From NCBI RefSeq assembly GCF_020567525.1, contig NZ_JAJCVI010000001.1, positions 620,001 through 684,000 on the forward strand: a stretch of 64,000 nt of DNA, given 5' to 3'. Positions 1-8,504 of this stretch are shown in pieces. The notes below the pieces were generated by a model. That model saw nothing but the letters and a program-made list of their open reading frames with translations. It had not been told where the DNA came from and ran no database searches. Made by a program: the position numbers and the translations under genes. Every line of letters begins with the position of its first letter. Position 1 is the first letter of the stretch. The stretch is from Halorubellus salinus (GTDB lineage: Archaea > Halobacteriota > Halobacteria > Halobacteriales > Natrialbaceae).

Positions 1-93
1 GGCGAGGCCGTACGCGGCGAACCCCGAGATGACGTGGTCGACGTCCGCACCCTGATCACAGACCTCGAATCGCGGTGTGCTGTCACGTACCAT
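1..93 (-). CDS. PAC2-family protein (N-terminal fragment)
   Basis: Only the first 31 codons are inside the window; the gene runs off the left edge. The ATG is followed by a stretch ending in HVISGFAAYGLA, which resembles the opening of halobacterial PAC2 (proteasome-assembly-chaperone-like) proteins, where an 'L-hydrophobic-GF-x-x-x-G-L' strand begins the fold. PAC2 proteins in archaea are thought to act as assembly chaperones or ligand-binding domains. It is divergent from the MscS gene, with 86 bases between the starts. The family assignment rests on a very short match. Confidence 0.45.
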   Translation of the reverse strand, partial: MVRDSTPRFEVCDQGADVDHVISGFAAYGLA

Positions 94-147
94 AGTAGTG
101 CTTGGTGGCCGGTGGGCTTCGTTCTTTGCCCGACGGCGACGCCGTGC

Positions 148-157
148 GTTTTATCGG
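148..157 (+). promoter_or_regulatory. TATA-like box of the MscS gene
   Basis: A T-rich element (core TTTTATC) lies about 27 bases upstream of the GTG start at 180. That is the spacing expected when transcription begins at or near the start codon, so the mRNA is probably leaderless. This supports the GTG as the true start. Confidence 0.5.
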
Positions 158-179
158 GGGTGGGTGAGACGGCTGTGAC

Positions 180-1193
180 GTGACTATCGGGCAGCAGACG
201 GGGACCGAGACCGCGGGCGGTGGGAGCGGGGCGACCGCCGGGAGGACGCTGTCGGACTGGTTCGGCGTGGAGCTCCCCGCATGGTTGCCCCCGGAGGTCA
301 TCGGCTGGGTGCTCGCGCTCGTCGTGCTCGCCGTGACGTGGACCGCGTCGAAGCTGGCGGTGCGCCTCGCGGGTCGAACGGTCGCGCGCCGGATCAAGCG
401 GCCGAGCGTCACGCGGACGGTACTTCGACTCGTGCAACTCGGCGTGGTGCTCCTGGGGGTCGGGGTCGCCGCGAGCCTCGTCGGGTTCCAGGCGGGCGAC
501 ATCCTCCTCTCGGTGACGGTGTTCTCCGCGGTGCTCGGTATCGTGCTCGCACCAATCGTCGGCAGTATCATCAACGGGTTCTTCGTGCTCGCCGACCAGC
601 CCTACGAGATCGGTGACATGATCGAGCTCGCGGACCGCGGGCAGAGGGGGTTCGTCGAGGACATCACGATCCGCTACACGAAGATGTTCACGCTCGACAA
701 CACGTTCATCGTCATCTCGAACGACTCCATCCGCGACCGCGACGTCATCAACTACTCCGCGGAGGACGAACGCACGCGGCTGGAGCTCACGGTCGGCGTG
801 ACCTACGAGGGCGACCTCGACGAGGCCCGCGACATCATGGAGTCGTCGGCGCGCGACGTCGACGAGGTCATCACGGGCGGCCCGGACATCCGCATCGGGA
901 GTGCACGGTACCCCGCGGCGCCGACGTGCTACATCGACGAGTTCGGCGACCACGGCGTCCAGCTCACACTCCGGTACTGGGCGAAGCAACCGTACAAGCT
1001 CCTGACCGTACGTTCGAAGGTCCAGACGAACGTCTGGTCGGCGCTCGCGGACGCGGACGTCGAGATCGCGTACCCGCACAGTCACGTCGTGTTCGACGAG
1101 ACGAGCGGCGAACTCAACGTCGCGAACCGCGACCGACCGCGGGACGACCGGCGCTTCCCCGCCGACGGACCTCCGGACGACCGCAACCGGTGA
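180..1193 (+). CDS. Small-conductance mechanosensitive channel (MscS family)
   Basis: A 337-residue membrane channel that opens under membrane tension and releases osmolytes during hypo-osmotic shock. Hydrophobic helices lie at about residues 40-60, 83-105 and 108-130. The last is followed by the MscS pore/beta-domain signature around LAPIVGSIINGF and QPYEIGDMIEL (residues 120-145), then the soluble vestibule domain (YTKMFTLDNTFIVISND). The tail is Arg/Asp-rich. GTG start chosen for TATA spacing. It stands alone between a divergent PAC2 gene and a convergent Nudix gene. Family assignment is secure; the exact substrate and gating are not known. Confidence 0.93.
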   Translation: MTIGQQTGTETAGGGSGATAGRTLSDWFGVELPAWLPPEVIGWVLALVVLAVTWTASKLAVRLAGRTVARRIKRPSVTRTVLRLVQLGVVLLGVGVAASLVGFQAGDILLSVTVFSAVLGIVLAPIVGSIINGFFVLADQPYEIGDMIELADRGQRGFVEDITIRYTKMFTLDNTFIVISNDSIRDRDVINYSAEDERTRLELTVGVTYEGDLDEARDIMESSARDVDEVITGGPDIRIGSARYPAAPTCYIDEFGDHGVQLTLRYWAKQPYKLLTVRSKVQTNVWSALADADVEIAYPHSHVVFDETSGELNVANRDRPRDDRRFPADGPPDDRNR

Positions 1194-1268
1194 CCTCCTC
1201 GCGGCGGGTCCACACCAGCACGGCTTCCCTGCATCGGACGCTCCCTCGACGACGACCGGTCGCGGCGG

Positions 1269-1808
1269 TCACTCCGTTCTCGCTGCTCTGACGGCCGGTC
1301 GCGTGAGGTCCGGATTGAAGACCTGCTCGGGGAGGTCCTGGAACCACGCGACGTCGACGATGTCCTCGTCGTCGACGCCGAGGTCGTCGCCGAGGGTGGT
1401 GTCCGTGGCGCGAGCCTCGTAGAGCACGACGTGGAAGCCCGTCCACTCGTCGCTGTCGTCGGCGTTCACGATGCGGCTCGCGCCGACTGCGCGCGGCCGC
1501 ACCGGGTCCACGTCGACGCCGGTCTCCTCGCGGACCTCGCGAACGAGTCCACCGTCGAGGGACTCGCCGCGCTGGAGCGTCCCGCCGGGGAGCAGCCACC
1601 GCTCGTCGTCGCCCTGCCGGATGCAGAGGACGCGGTCGCGGTCGTCGAGCACCACGCCGACCGCCACCCACCCCGAGCGGAACGCCTCCAGTTCGCGGTC
1701 CTCGACGTACCGCTCGGGGTCGCGAACGTCCTCGCCGGCGTCCTCGACGAGGTCCGCGTATCGCTCGCGCGGATCGACGACGTCGGCGTACCCCTCGAAG
1801 CCATCCAT
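1269..1808 (-). CDS. NUDIX hydrolase
   Basis: A 179-residue soluble hydrolase of nucleoside diphosphates linked to another moiety. The Nudix box is intact at residues 76-98: Gly76, Glu82, then REVREETGV with the metal-binding glutamates at 91, 94 and 95. An N-terminal extension of about 45 acidic residues precedes the domain, a layout seen in halobacterial Nudix proteins. Metal-dependent pyrophosphatase activity follows from the motif; the substrate cannot be read from sequence. It converges on the MscS gene, and the aldolase gene lies upstream on the same strand. Confidence 0.9.
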   Translation of the reverse strand: MDGFEGYADVVDPRERYADLVEDAGEDVRDPERYVEDRELEAFRSGWVAVGVVLDDRDRVLCIRQGDDERWLLPGGTLQRGESLDGGLVREVREETGVDVDPVRPRAVGASRIVNADDSDEWTGFHVVLYEARATDTTLGDDLGVDDEDIVDVAWFQDLPEQVFNPDLTRPAVRAARTE

Positions 1809-1872
1809 ATCCGGGGTTCAGGAGTCGTTGGTATTCAAACGGTCGAACTCGCGGGTCGGGGTCGAGGGCCAG

Positions 1873-2544
1873 TCAACCGCCGGTGAGGTACGACCAGACG
1901 CGGTCGACGGCGATGGCGTTCGTGAGCGTCGCCGCGGTCGCCGCCAGCGAATCCTCGTCGCCGACAGGGTCGGGGTCGCCGAGGTGTGAGGCGCGGTACT
2001 GCGTCTCCGCGTTCGCCGCCATGTACCACGTGAAGACCGTCGCTTCGCGGACGGTCTCGCCGACGACGACCGCGCCGTTCCCGGCGAGGACGACGCCGAG
2101 TCCGTCACCGAGCGTCGCCGCGAGCCGGTCCGCTTCCGCGTCGCCGGTGACGAGATGCCCGTGGGCGTCGTCGAAGTCGTCGAAGACCGGTATCGGGTCC
2201 TCGAACGGCGCGCCGAGACGACTCACCGGCCGGATGTCCGCGCCGGCGGTGACGAACGGGAGGACGGCCGGTGCGTGATGGTGGACGACGGCGCCGACGT
2301 CGTCGCGAGCGGCGTAGATGCGACGGTGGAGTGCGTGCTCGTCGTGCGGGCGGCCGTCGCCGCGGACGATGCGGCCCGCCACGTCCATCTCGAGGAGGTC
2401 GTCGCGCTCCGCGCGCCCGGGCGGGACCGCGGGCGGCAGCACGACCATGTCGCCGTCACGCGCCGAGACGTGCCCGAACGCGTCCAGGATGCCGGTATGG
2501 GAGAGGGCTCGACTCGCTCGCACGAGGTCCCGTCGTGTGGTCAC
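1873..2544 (-). CDS. Class II aldolase/adducin family protein
   Basis: Belongs to the class II aldolase/adducin fold, which contains L-fuculose-phosphate and related zinc aldolases acting on sugar phosphates. Visible signature elements are GHVSARDGD, the DEHALHRRIY helix, the histidine-rich VVHHHAPAVL strand (probable zinc ligands), and GNGAVVVG near the C terminus. I start it at the internal GTG opening VTTRRDLVRASR, giving 223 residues. A TTAACG element lies about 25 bases upstream of that codon and the homologous region begins there; an ATG 63 bases further upstream is the alternative. The substrate is unknown. Confidence 0.85.
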   Translation of the reverse strand: MTTRRDLVRASRALSHTGILDAFGHVSARDGDMVVLPPAVPPGRAERDDLLEMDVAGRIVRGDGRPHDEHALHRRIYAARDDVGAVVHHHAPAVLPFVTAGADIRPVSRLGAPFEDPIPVFDDFDDAHGHLVTGDAEADRLAATLGDGLGVVLAGNGAVVVGETVREATVFTWYMAANAETQYRASHLGDPDPVGDEDSLAATAATLTNAIAVDRVWSYLTGG

Positions 2545-2687
2545 GCGCGGCGGTTCGACCGCCGGTACGTTAACGCTTCCCCCGCGTGTCACTGCGACCG
2601 AACGCATCGAGGCGAACCGACCGACTGCGTCGTGGGCGGTGCCGGCCGCGAACCGGCGTACTGGGCAGTGACGGTCGCGAACGGGCG

Positions 2688-3098
2688 TCAGTTCTCGGTG
2701 GCGGAGACGGTCACGACCTCGCAGTCGAGGTGCTCGCGGAGGTACGCGTCGACGTCGGGGTCGTCGAACAGTCGTCGGAGCATCCGCCGCCAGCGGCCCG
2801 CTTGCTTCGTCCCGATGACGACGACGTCGGCTGCCTCGGCGGCGGCTTCGTCGAGGATCGTCTCCTCGACGAGGAATCCCTTCCGGACGACGTAGCGCGT
2901 GTGGACGTCGACGTCGACGGCGCGCTCGGCCGCGGCCTTCAGGTCCGAGCGCGTGACCCGCCCACCGTCCTGGTAGAGGTTCACGTGGAGGACGGTGAGG
3001 GCGGCGTCTCGCTCGTTGGCGATGTCGACCGCGGCCGCGAGCGTCCGCTTCGAGTGCGAGGAGAGCGGGTACCGGACTGGGACCAGAACGCGCGTCAT
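2688..3098 (-). CDS. Universal stress protein (UspA family)
   Basis: A 136-residue single-domain UspA protein. The N-terminal strand MTRVLVPV and the ADVVVIGTKQAGRWRRML segment correspond to the Usp alpha/beta fold, although the usual ATP-binding G-x2-G-x9-G(S/T) motif is not well preserved, so nucleotide binding is doubtful. Such proteins are soluble dimers linked to stress survival. The gene is monocistronic, upstream of the aldolase on the same strand with a 143-base gap. Confidence 0.85.
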   Translation of the reverse strand: MTRVLVPVRYPLSSHSKRTLAAAVDIANERDAALTVLHVNLYQDGGRVTRSDLKAAAERAVDVDVHTRYVVRKGFLVEETILDEAAAEAADVVVIGTKQAGRWRRMLRRLFDDPDVDAYLREHLDCEVVTVSATEN

Positions 3099-3270
3099 CT
3101 AGCGGAACAGAGCGCGTCGACGGACCTAAACGTTAGGACTCGACGCCCGCGGCCAGCTCGGGCCGACACCTCGCGACGCGGCTCGCGGCCGCCGTTTCGG
3201 GGGGCGACGTGACAGCTGCACGCACCCAGACACGAGACTTATTACGAACTGTCAGGTAGCTCAGGACGAC

Positions 3271-4626
3271 ATGCCCTCCGACTCCACGCTCTCCCTCTCC
3301 GAGCTGTCGCGCCGCCGCGTGCTCGCCGGCGTCGGCGGTGTCGTCGCCCTCGGCACGCTCGGCTCGATAGCGGTCGGGGCGACCGCGCCGACCGCGCTCC
3401 CGGACGTCCTGACCGACGAGGCGACGAAGCACTATCCGACGCCACCGGAGGTCACCGAACACTGGCGGCCGACGGTCACCGAGGCGCACGCACGGAACGT
3501 CGTCGAGACGCTCGCGACGACCCACGAGCGCGCCGACGAACGCTGGACGCGGATCGACGAGGACCGGTTCGGGTCCGGCGGGAGCGGCTGGCTCGAGGAC
3601 GCCCGCTCGGCACTCGAATCGGGGAACTACCACGAGGCGCTGTTCGACGCGACGTACGGCCTCCAGTTCGCCGCGAACGACCTCGGCCGCGCGAGAGCGA
3701 AGCAAGGGGACGCCGACCTCCAGGCGCTCGCCGAACGCGCCATCGACGTCCGCGACCGCGCGACCGCTGTCGTGGACGCCTTATCACCGTACCGCGTCGG
3801 CGACCCGGGGACCGACCTCGCGTGGTACCGCCGCATCGAGCAGGACGCGGTCCGCGGCGCCGGCCAGGCGACCTGGGGGAGCGTCGACGCGACCGCGAAC
3901 GGCGTCGACGACGACGACGGCCCGCCCCGCGGGAAGTTCGACCCCCGGGACGTCGGCGACCTCACCGAGGGCGTCGTCCTCGGCGACGTCGCCGTCTCGA
4001 ACGCCGAACGCTTCCACGACCACCTGACCGAGCGCCTCGGCGACGACGCCGCGCCCTACGAGAGCCACCTCGACGACGTCATCGAGGCCCTCCGCAGCGA
4101 ACTCGCGGACGCCCCCGACCGCGAGACGGTCATCGAACGCCACGACGTCAGGAGCACCGACGACTACGGCCCCGACGAGTTCGCGCACTCGCGACTCGCC
4201 CGCTGGTGTTACGACGCACCATACGTCTCCCCCTGGACGACCGAGGTCGACACCGACGCTCGCGCCCTCATCGCCGTCGGCCTCGCCCAGGGCGTCGTCG
4301 ACCACCGCGCGCACGGCTTCGCAATCGACCACCTCGTCGTCGACGAATCCACCACCGACTTCGACTCCGGGCACGTCCTCGCCGAGAAACGCCGCGCCCG
4401 CGACACCTACCAGGACGTCATCGGGGACGACCCCGACCCACTCCTCACACGGCAGGCCGCCCGCGCCATCGAAGACCTCCAGGTCGCCACCGTCGACCTC
4501 GACCACACCGACGGCGACTGGACCGCCTGGAAGGAACGCCTCGACGCCTACCTCTACGCGCTCGTCGGCCGCGCCAAACTCGAACACCACCCCGACGTCT
4601 ACCAGCAGTTCGTCAACCGGCCCTGA
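3271..4626 (+). CDS. Tat-exported halobacterial protein of unknown function
   Basis: A 451-residue protein opening with a twin-arginine signal (SRRRVLAGVGGVVALGTLG at residues 14-32) and a hydrophobic core to about residue 43. The mature part is acidic and predicted mostly helical, with tetratricopeptide-like helices around residues 65-160 (ALESGNYHEALFDATYGLQFAAN). I recognise no catalytic motif. A role outside the membrane follows from the signal; the function is not inferable. It converges with the metallophosphatase gene downstream. Confidence 0.75.
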   Translation: MPSDSTLSLSELSRRRVLAGVGGVVALGTLGSIAVGATAPTALPDVLTDEATKHYPTPPEVTEHWRPTVTEAHARNVVETLATTHERADERWTRIDEDRFGSGGSGWLEDARSALESGNYHEALFDATYGLQFAANDLGRARAKQGDADLQALAERAIDVRDRATAVVDALSPYRVGDPGTDLAWYRRIEQDAVRGAGQATWGSVDATANGVDDDDGPPRGKFDPRDVGDLTEGVVLGDVAVSNAERFHDHLTERLGDDAAPYESHLDDVIEALRSELADAPDRETVIERHDVRSTDDYGPDEFAHSRLARWCYDAPYVSPWTTEVDTDARALIAVGLAQGVVDHRAHGFAIDHLVVDESTTDFDSGHVLAEKRRARDTYQDVIGDDPDPLLTRQAARAIEDLQVATVDLDHTDGDWTAWKERLDAYLYALVGRAKLEHHPDVYQQFVNRP

Positions 4627-4715
4627 CCCAGCGAGAACCACGCCCCACACCACCATCCCACGCAACAACAGCAATCACGAAACAGCCCCCTGGCGGCGCC
4701 CGTATGCCCGTGCAG

Positions 4716-6149
4716 TCAGTCGGACCAGGCGACCCGCCCTTCCAACTGTGGGTCGAGTCCGTTCTCGCGGGCGTACGCGGCCAGCACTTTGTACTGGACG
4801 TCGCCGAGGTCGACGCGGTGGGATTCGTCGAGTGCGGGGAACTCGTGCTCGGTGTGGAAGAGGTAGTCGGTGGTTGCGAGCGTGTACGTCGCGTCGTCGT
4901 CGACGAGTTCGCCGTCGACGCGGAGTGCGATGATCTCGTCGCGGTCGCGGTCCCAGACGACGGTGGCACCCGAGAGGTGCGCGTGCCACCAGTCGGGTTC
5001 GCCGAACGCGAGGTTCGCGCCGTGGGCTTGCGTGATGGTATCTTTGAGTTCCGCGCCCGTGAGCTCGGCGACCGCGACGGGTTCCTGGAACGGGACGACG
5101 CTCATCACGTCCGCGATAGTGACGTCGCCCTCTAGCGGGTCGCCCTCGCGGACGCCCCCGGAGTTCTGGAGGGCGACGTCCGCGCCGGTCGCCCACCGGT
5201 ACGCGTCCGCGACGAAGTTCCCGATGCGGGACTCCCCGCGGAACGCCGCCGCCTGCGTGCGCTCGATGGGGTTCTCGACGTGCGCGACGACCTCGTTCAG
5301 GTCCGCGCGCGCCATCGCCTCCCGCATCGCCTCGGCCACGCCCTCGTGGACGTCGGCGCTCGCGGCCTCGTGACGCGTCACGTCCACGGTCACCTCGCCG
5401 TCGTCGTCCACGTCCAGCGCGACCTCGTACGCGATACGGCCGTTCACGCCCGGGCGAAGGAGTACCGCGTCGTCCACGCGCTCGACCATCTCGCTGTGGA
5501 CGTGCCCGCCGAGGACGACGTCGACGTCCGCCGCGACCGCGAGCTCGTCGTCCTCCGTCCCGAGGTGCGAGACCGCGACGACGCACTCCGCGCCCGCGTC
5601 ACGGCACGCGGCCGCCGCGCGCTCCCCCGCGGCGATGGGGTCCGCGAACGCGACGTCGGTCGCGTTCGGATTGATCGAGTTCGTCGCCGGCGTCGTCACC
5701 CCGAAGAACCCCACCGAGATGCCGTCGACGTCGCGGACGACCCAGGGCTCGGTGTGCTCGCTCGCGAACCGCTCGGCGTCCCCGACGGCCACGGCTCGCT
5801 GGTCGTCCGCACCGCCGTCGGTCGCGGTCGCCGACGTCTCCTCCTCGACGTTCGCGGTGAGCCACGTCTGCGGGGAGTCCGCGACGAGTTCACGGGTCAC
5901 GTCCGGCCCGTAGTCGAAGTCGTGGTTCCCGAACGTGTCGAAGTCCGCGTCGACCGCCTCGAAGAACGGGAGCGAGTGACGGCCCTCGGTGACGAGCGAG
6001 AGCACGCCCGGCGCGGTGTTGTCGCCGCTCCCGACGACGACGGCGTCGTCGTCGTCGAGGCCGGTGAGGAGGCCCGCGAGTCGACCGATGCGTTCGGGGT
6101 CGTCGAAGGCGTTCTCGACGTCGGAGTAGTGGAGGAGACGCGCAGTCAT
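4716..6149 (-). CDS. 5'-nucleotidase / metallophosphatase family protein
   Basis: A 477-residue protein of the UshA/NT5E architecture: an N-terminal calcineurin-like metallophosphatase domain followed by a 5'-nucleotidase C-terminal domain. Metal-site motifs are SDVEN at 9-13, GSGDN near 42-46, GNHDFDYG near residue 75 and GGHVHSE near 210; the C-terminal domain carries GNFVADAYRWATG and NSGGVR. The family hydrolyses nucleotides or other phosphomonoesters with two divalent metals. Unlike bacterial homologues there is no signal peptide, so it probably acts in the cytoplasm. The dps gene cluster lies upstream on the same strand, separated by 208 bases. Confidence 0.9.
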   Translation of the reverse strand: MTARLLHYSDVENAFDDPERIGRLAGLLTGLDDDDAVVVGSGDNTAPGVLSLVTEGRHSLPFFEAVDADFDTFGNHDFDYGPDVTRELVADSPQTWLTANVEEETSATATDGGADDQRAVAVGDAERFASEHTEPWVVRDVDGISVGFFGVTTPATNSINPNATDVAFADPIAAGERAAAACRDAGAECVVAVSHLGTEDDELAVAADVDVVLGGHVHSEMVERVDDAVLLRPGVNGRIAYEVALDVDDDGEVTVDVTRHEAASADVHEGVAEAMREAMARADLNEVVAHVENPIERTQAAAFRGESRIGNFVADAYRWATGADVALQNSGGVREGDPLEGDVTIADVMSVVPFQEPVAVAELTGAELKDTITQAHGANLAFGEPDWWHAHLSGATVVWDRDRDEIIALRVDGELVDDDATYTLATTDYLFHTEHEFPALDESHRVDLGDVQYKVLAAYARENGLDPQLEGRVAWSD

Positions 6150-6357
6150 CTAGTCAGCGAACGCAGGCACTCGCCGCGTTTGAGAGTGTCGAAACACGGC
6201 AGTTTCGAATCACCACCTTGGCGGACCGCCGCGATGCCGGCAGCGAGCCCACAGCGACCGGGGATGGAGGACGCCTCTGTCGAGGGGTGTGTGCTCGCTG
6301 CGAAGAACGAGGTGCCACGCGGGAGGGCATCGACGCGGCGGAGCGGCCTGATCGAGG

Positions 6358-6927
6358 CTACTGGATCGCGTCGCTACGGACGAGTGTGTCGTCGGCGAGG
6401 CACCTCGCGAGGACGTGTGCGTCCGCCTCGAGCGTCTTGAGGTGGCCGCGGAGGAGGTCGCTCGTCGTCGCATCGCCGAGGTCGTCCGCGAGTTCGACGT
6501 GTGCGCGCCACTGGGCCGCGAGCGTCGCGTAGCCGTCGAGGTCGCGTTCGAGCGACGAACGGACGTCGTAGTGGTGCGCTGCCTCGATGTCCATCGGCGC
6601 GTACTCGCGGATCCCCATCGGGCCACACGCCGGCACGCCGCCGAGCGCGTGGATGCGGATGGCGACGTCGTCCGTCATCTCCGAGAGCCGGTCCGCGGCC
6701 GCGGCGAGGAAGTCGCCGACGGGTTCGCTCTCGCTGCCCTCGACGAGCCATCGATGCTTGCGTACCTGGTTGAAGAGGATGTAGAGTCCGGCTACCTCGG
6801 CGTTCAACGCGGTGACCAGGCGTTCGGCCGCGTCGCGGTCGAGCCGGAGTGCGTTCTCCCTCATCGTCCCCCACTCCTGTCGGACGTGGGATTCGTCGAG
6901 CCGTCGGAGGTGTGACGTCCCGGACAT
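6358..6927 (-). CDS. Dps-like ferritin paralogue lacking most ferroxidase ligands
   Basis: A 189-residue protein clearly homologous along its length to the DpsA gene at 7519-8064, sharing the helix pattern and the ALGGVP element. Aligned to the ferroxidase centre of Dps proteins (His51, His63, Asp78, Glu82 in E. coli numbering), the residue before Trp is Arg instead of His (KHRW), the second His is Gly (PVGDF), and the AER glutamate is Ile (AIR); only the Asp remains. It is therefore unlikely to oxidise iron and may be a structural or DNA-binding partner. It begins 2 bases beyond the stop of the upstream paralogue, which implies co-translation; a GTG 6 bases earlier would overlap that stop. 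Confidence 0.8.
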   Translation of the reverse strand: MSGTSHLRRLDESHVRQEWGTMRENALRLDRDAAERLVTALNAEVAGLYILFNQVRKHRWLVEGSESEPVGDFLAAAADRLSEMTDDVAIRIHALGGVPACGPMGIREYAPMDIEAAHHYDVRSSLERDLDGYATLAAQWRAHVELADDLGDATTSDLLRGHLKTLEADAHVLARCLADDTLVRSDAIQ

Positions 6928-6929
6928 GG

Positions 6930-7505
6930 TCACTGCAGCACCCCGGGTCGAACGAGCGTGTCCGCTTCGAGGAGTTGCTGGATGGTGTCGGCGTCCGGTT
7001 CGAGCGCGTCGAGGTGGTCGCGAAGGAGGGTGCCAGACGTCTGGTCGCCCCGTCGCTCCACGAGTTCGACGTGGTCGCGCATCCCGGCGAGCAGCGTCGC
7101 GTACCCCTCGAGGTCGCCCGCGAGCGAAGCGCGAAGGTCGTAGCGGTCCTCGGCCTCGAGGTGGACCTCGGCGCGTTCCTGGATCGTCGGCGGCGTGTTC
7201 GGTGGGATGCCGCCGAGTTCGACGATGCGGACCGCGACCTCGTCGTTCATCTCGCGGACGCGCTGGGCAGCGTCCGCGAGGAAGTCGCCGACTGCCTCGT
7301 GGTGCGTGCCTTCGGCGGTCCAGTGGTGCTTGCGGAGCAGGTAGAACAGGTTGAACGACCCTGCGTGGTCGACGCTCAACGCGTCGACGACCGCTTCCGC
7401 GTCGCTGGGGTCCATCCGGACCGCGTTCTCGGCGATGGTACCCCACTCCTGCCGGCGGTCGCCGGTCTCGGGTTCGCGAACGAGTGGTCCGTGTTTCTCC
7501 GTCAT
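6930..7505 (-). CDS. Dps-like ferritin paralogue with partial ferroxidase site
   Basis: A 191-residue middle member of three tandem Dps-like genes. It keeps the first ferroxidase His (KHHW) and the conserved Asp (NDEVAVR), but the second His is Gly (AVGDF) and the AER glutamate is Val. Overall length and the GGIP element match DpsA. With two of four ligands lost, iron oxidation is doubtful; mixed oligomers with the intact subunit are possible. It lies 13 bases downstream of dpsA and directly abuts the third paralogue, so the three are probably one transcript. Confidence 0.8.
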   Translation of the reverse strand: MTEKHGPLVREPETGDRRQEWGTIAENAVRMDPSDAEAVVDALSVDHAGSFNLFYLLRKHHWTAEGTHHEAVGDFLADAAQRVREMNDEVAVRIVELGGIPPNTPPTIQERAEVHLEAEDRYDLRASLAGDLEGYATLLAGMRDHVELVERRGDQTSGTLLRDHLDALEPDADTIQQLLEADTLVRPGVLQ

Positions 7506-7518
7506 GCGAGTCGCTCCA

Positions 7519-8064
7519 TCAGTGCATCGCGCTCTCGAGGACGAGCGTGTCGTCGGCCAGGAATCCGCGGAGGTCGTCCGCGTCCGCTTCGAGTTCCGCG
7601 AGGTGGTCCCGGAGGACCTCGCTCGTCGCGTAGTCGCCCAGGTTCTCCGCGACGGTGACGTGCTCGCGAACGGCCTCGATGACGTCGCCGTACGTCTCGA
7701 GGTCGTTCTCGAGCGACGTTCTGGCGTCGTAGACGTCCTCGCCCTCGAAGTCGACTGTTGCGTGCGATTCGAGCGCCGCCGGGCCGCTGACGGGGACGCC
7801 GCCGAGCGCCGCTACGCGTTCGGCCATCTCGTCGGCGGCCGTCTCCGCGTCCTCGGCGGCGTCACCGAACCAGTCGTGGAGCTGGTCGTACTCCGCGCCG
7901 TCGACGTTCCAGTGGTGCTTCCGGAGCTGGTGGTAGAGGACGTACGCGTTCGCGAGGTCGGTGTTCAGGGCATCGACGCTCTGCTTGGCCTTCTCCTCGT
8001 CCAGTTTGAGCGCGTTCGCTTGAACCGTCCCGTACTGTTGGCGGATAGACTGCTGGGAACTCAT
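7519..8064 (-). CDS. dpsA: DpsA ferritin-like iron storage / DNA protection protein
   Basis: A 181-residue Dps protein very like halobacterial DpsA, which forms a dodecamer, oxidises ferrous iron and stores it, protecting DNA from peroxide. The ferroxidase ligands are present: His before Trp in KHHWNV, His in DQLHDWF, and Asp and Glu in ADEMAERV. I start at the ATG of MSSQQSIRQQYG, which fits a TATA-like element (CTTAACCG, plus strand 8091-8098) with almost no leader; an in-frame start 27 bases upstream is the alternative. A 13-base palindrome sits between the TATA element and this start. First gene of a three-gene unit. Confidence 0.93.
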   Translation of the reverse strand: MSSQQSIRQQYGTVQANALKLDEEKAKQSVDALNTDLANAYVLYHQLRKHHWNVDGAEYDQLHDWFGDAAEDAETAADEMAERVAALGGVPVSGPAALESHATVDFEGEDVYDARTSLENDLETYGDVIEAVREHVTVAENLGDYATSEVLRDHLAELEADADDLRGFLADDTLVLESAMH

Positions 8065-8077
8065 GCCGAGTACTGTT

Positions 8078-8090
8078 TGTTCGATGAACA
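8078..8090. promoter_or_regulatory. dpsA: Palindromic operator candidate in the dpsA promoter
   Basis: TGTTCGATGAACA is a perfect palindrome of two 5-base arms around a 3-base spacer. It lies immediately downstream of the probable TATA element of dpsA and upstream of the start codon, a position where a bound repressor would block transcription initiation. Which regulator binds (an iron-dependent or redox-responsive one is plausible for dps) cannot be read from the site. Confidence 0.5.
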
Positions 8091-8282
8091 CTTAACCGTA
8101 GTTTCGTTTCTCGTTCCGATGGTCCGTCTTGGGGAGACGTACGGCCGGGACGCGTACCACTTCAGGGTGGAACGTCTGCAGGTGGGTGCTCCTTTCGTCG
8201 GTACGAATGCTCCTGTCCTCGGCACGGAGTCGAACCCACTGCGCACCGATATGTGGTTCGCGTGGGAGCGGACAGCAACGGA

Positions 8283-8313
8283 ACGCTTTAATATTAAGGT
8301 CGGCCTAAAGCGT
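8283..8313. promoter_or_regulatory. Inverted repeat bracketing the TATA box of the 62-aa gene
   Basis: ACGCTTTA (8283-8290) and its exact reverse complement TAAAGCGT (8306-8313) flank a 15-base spacer holding most of the AT-rich TATA element TTTAATATTAA (8287-8297). The downstream arm ends 3 bases before the ATG at 8316. The gene is therefore leaderless, and the arms cover both promoter and start, as expected of an autoregulatory operator. Confidence 0.5.
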
Positions 8314-8315
8314 GC

Positions 8316-8504
8316 ATGGACGGGGATTCGGAGACCGACGAGAGTGTCGCTGGCGAGCGCTCTACAGCCCTTGAAGCGAACACCGGGCGCGGGGTCCCGA
8401 CGCTCTCCCTCCACGAGACCCGACCCGGTCGGAAGCTACTGACCGAGGAGGACAACGTAGATGGGTGGATCTCGACCGACGTGACCGTCGACGTTCGGGA
8501 GTAG
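8316..8504 (+). CDS. Small acidic halobacterial protein (62 aa)
   Basis: A 62-residue acidic protein with no cysteines or membrane segment. The second half (SLHETRPGRKLLTEEDNVDGWISTDVTVDV) looks like a compact beta structure of a type common among small halobacterial proteins of unknown function. The start is well supported by the TATA-like element 24 bases upstream. It is monocistronic and divergent from dpsA. No function can be assigned. Confidence 0.7.
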   Translation: MDGDSETDESVAGERSTALEANTGRGVPTLSLHETRPGRKLLTEEDNVDGWISTDVTVDVRE

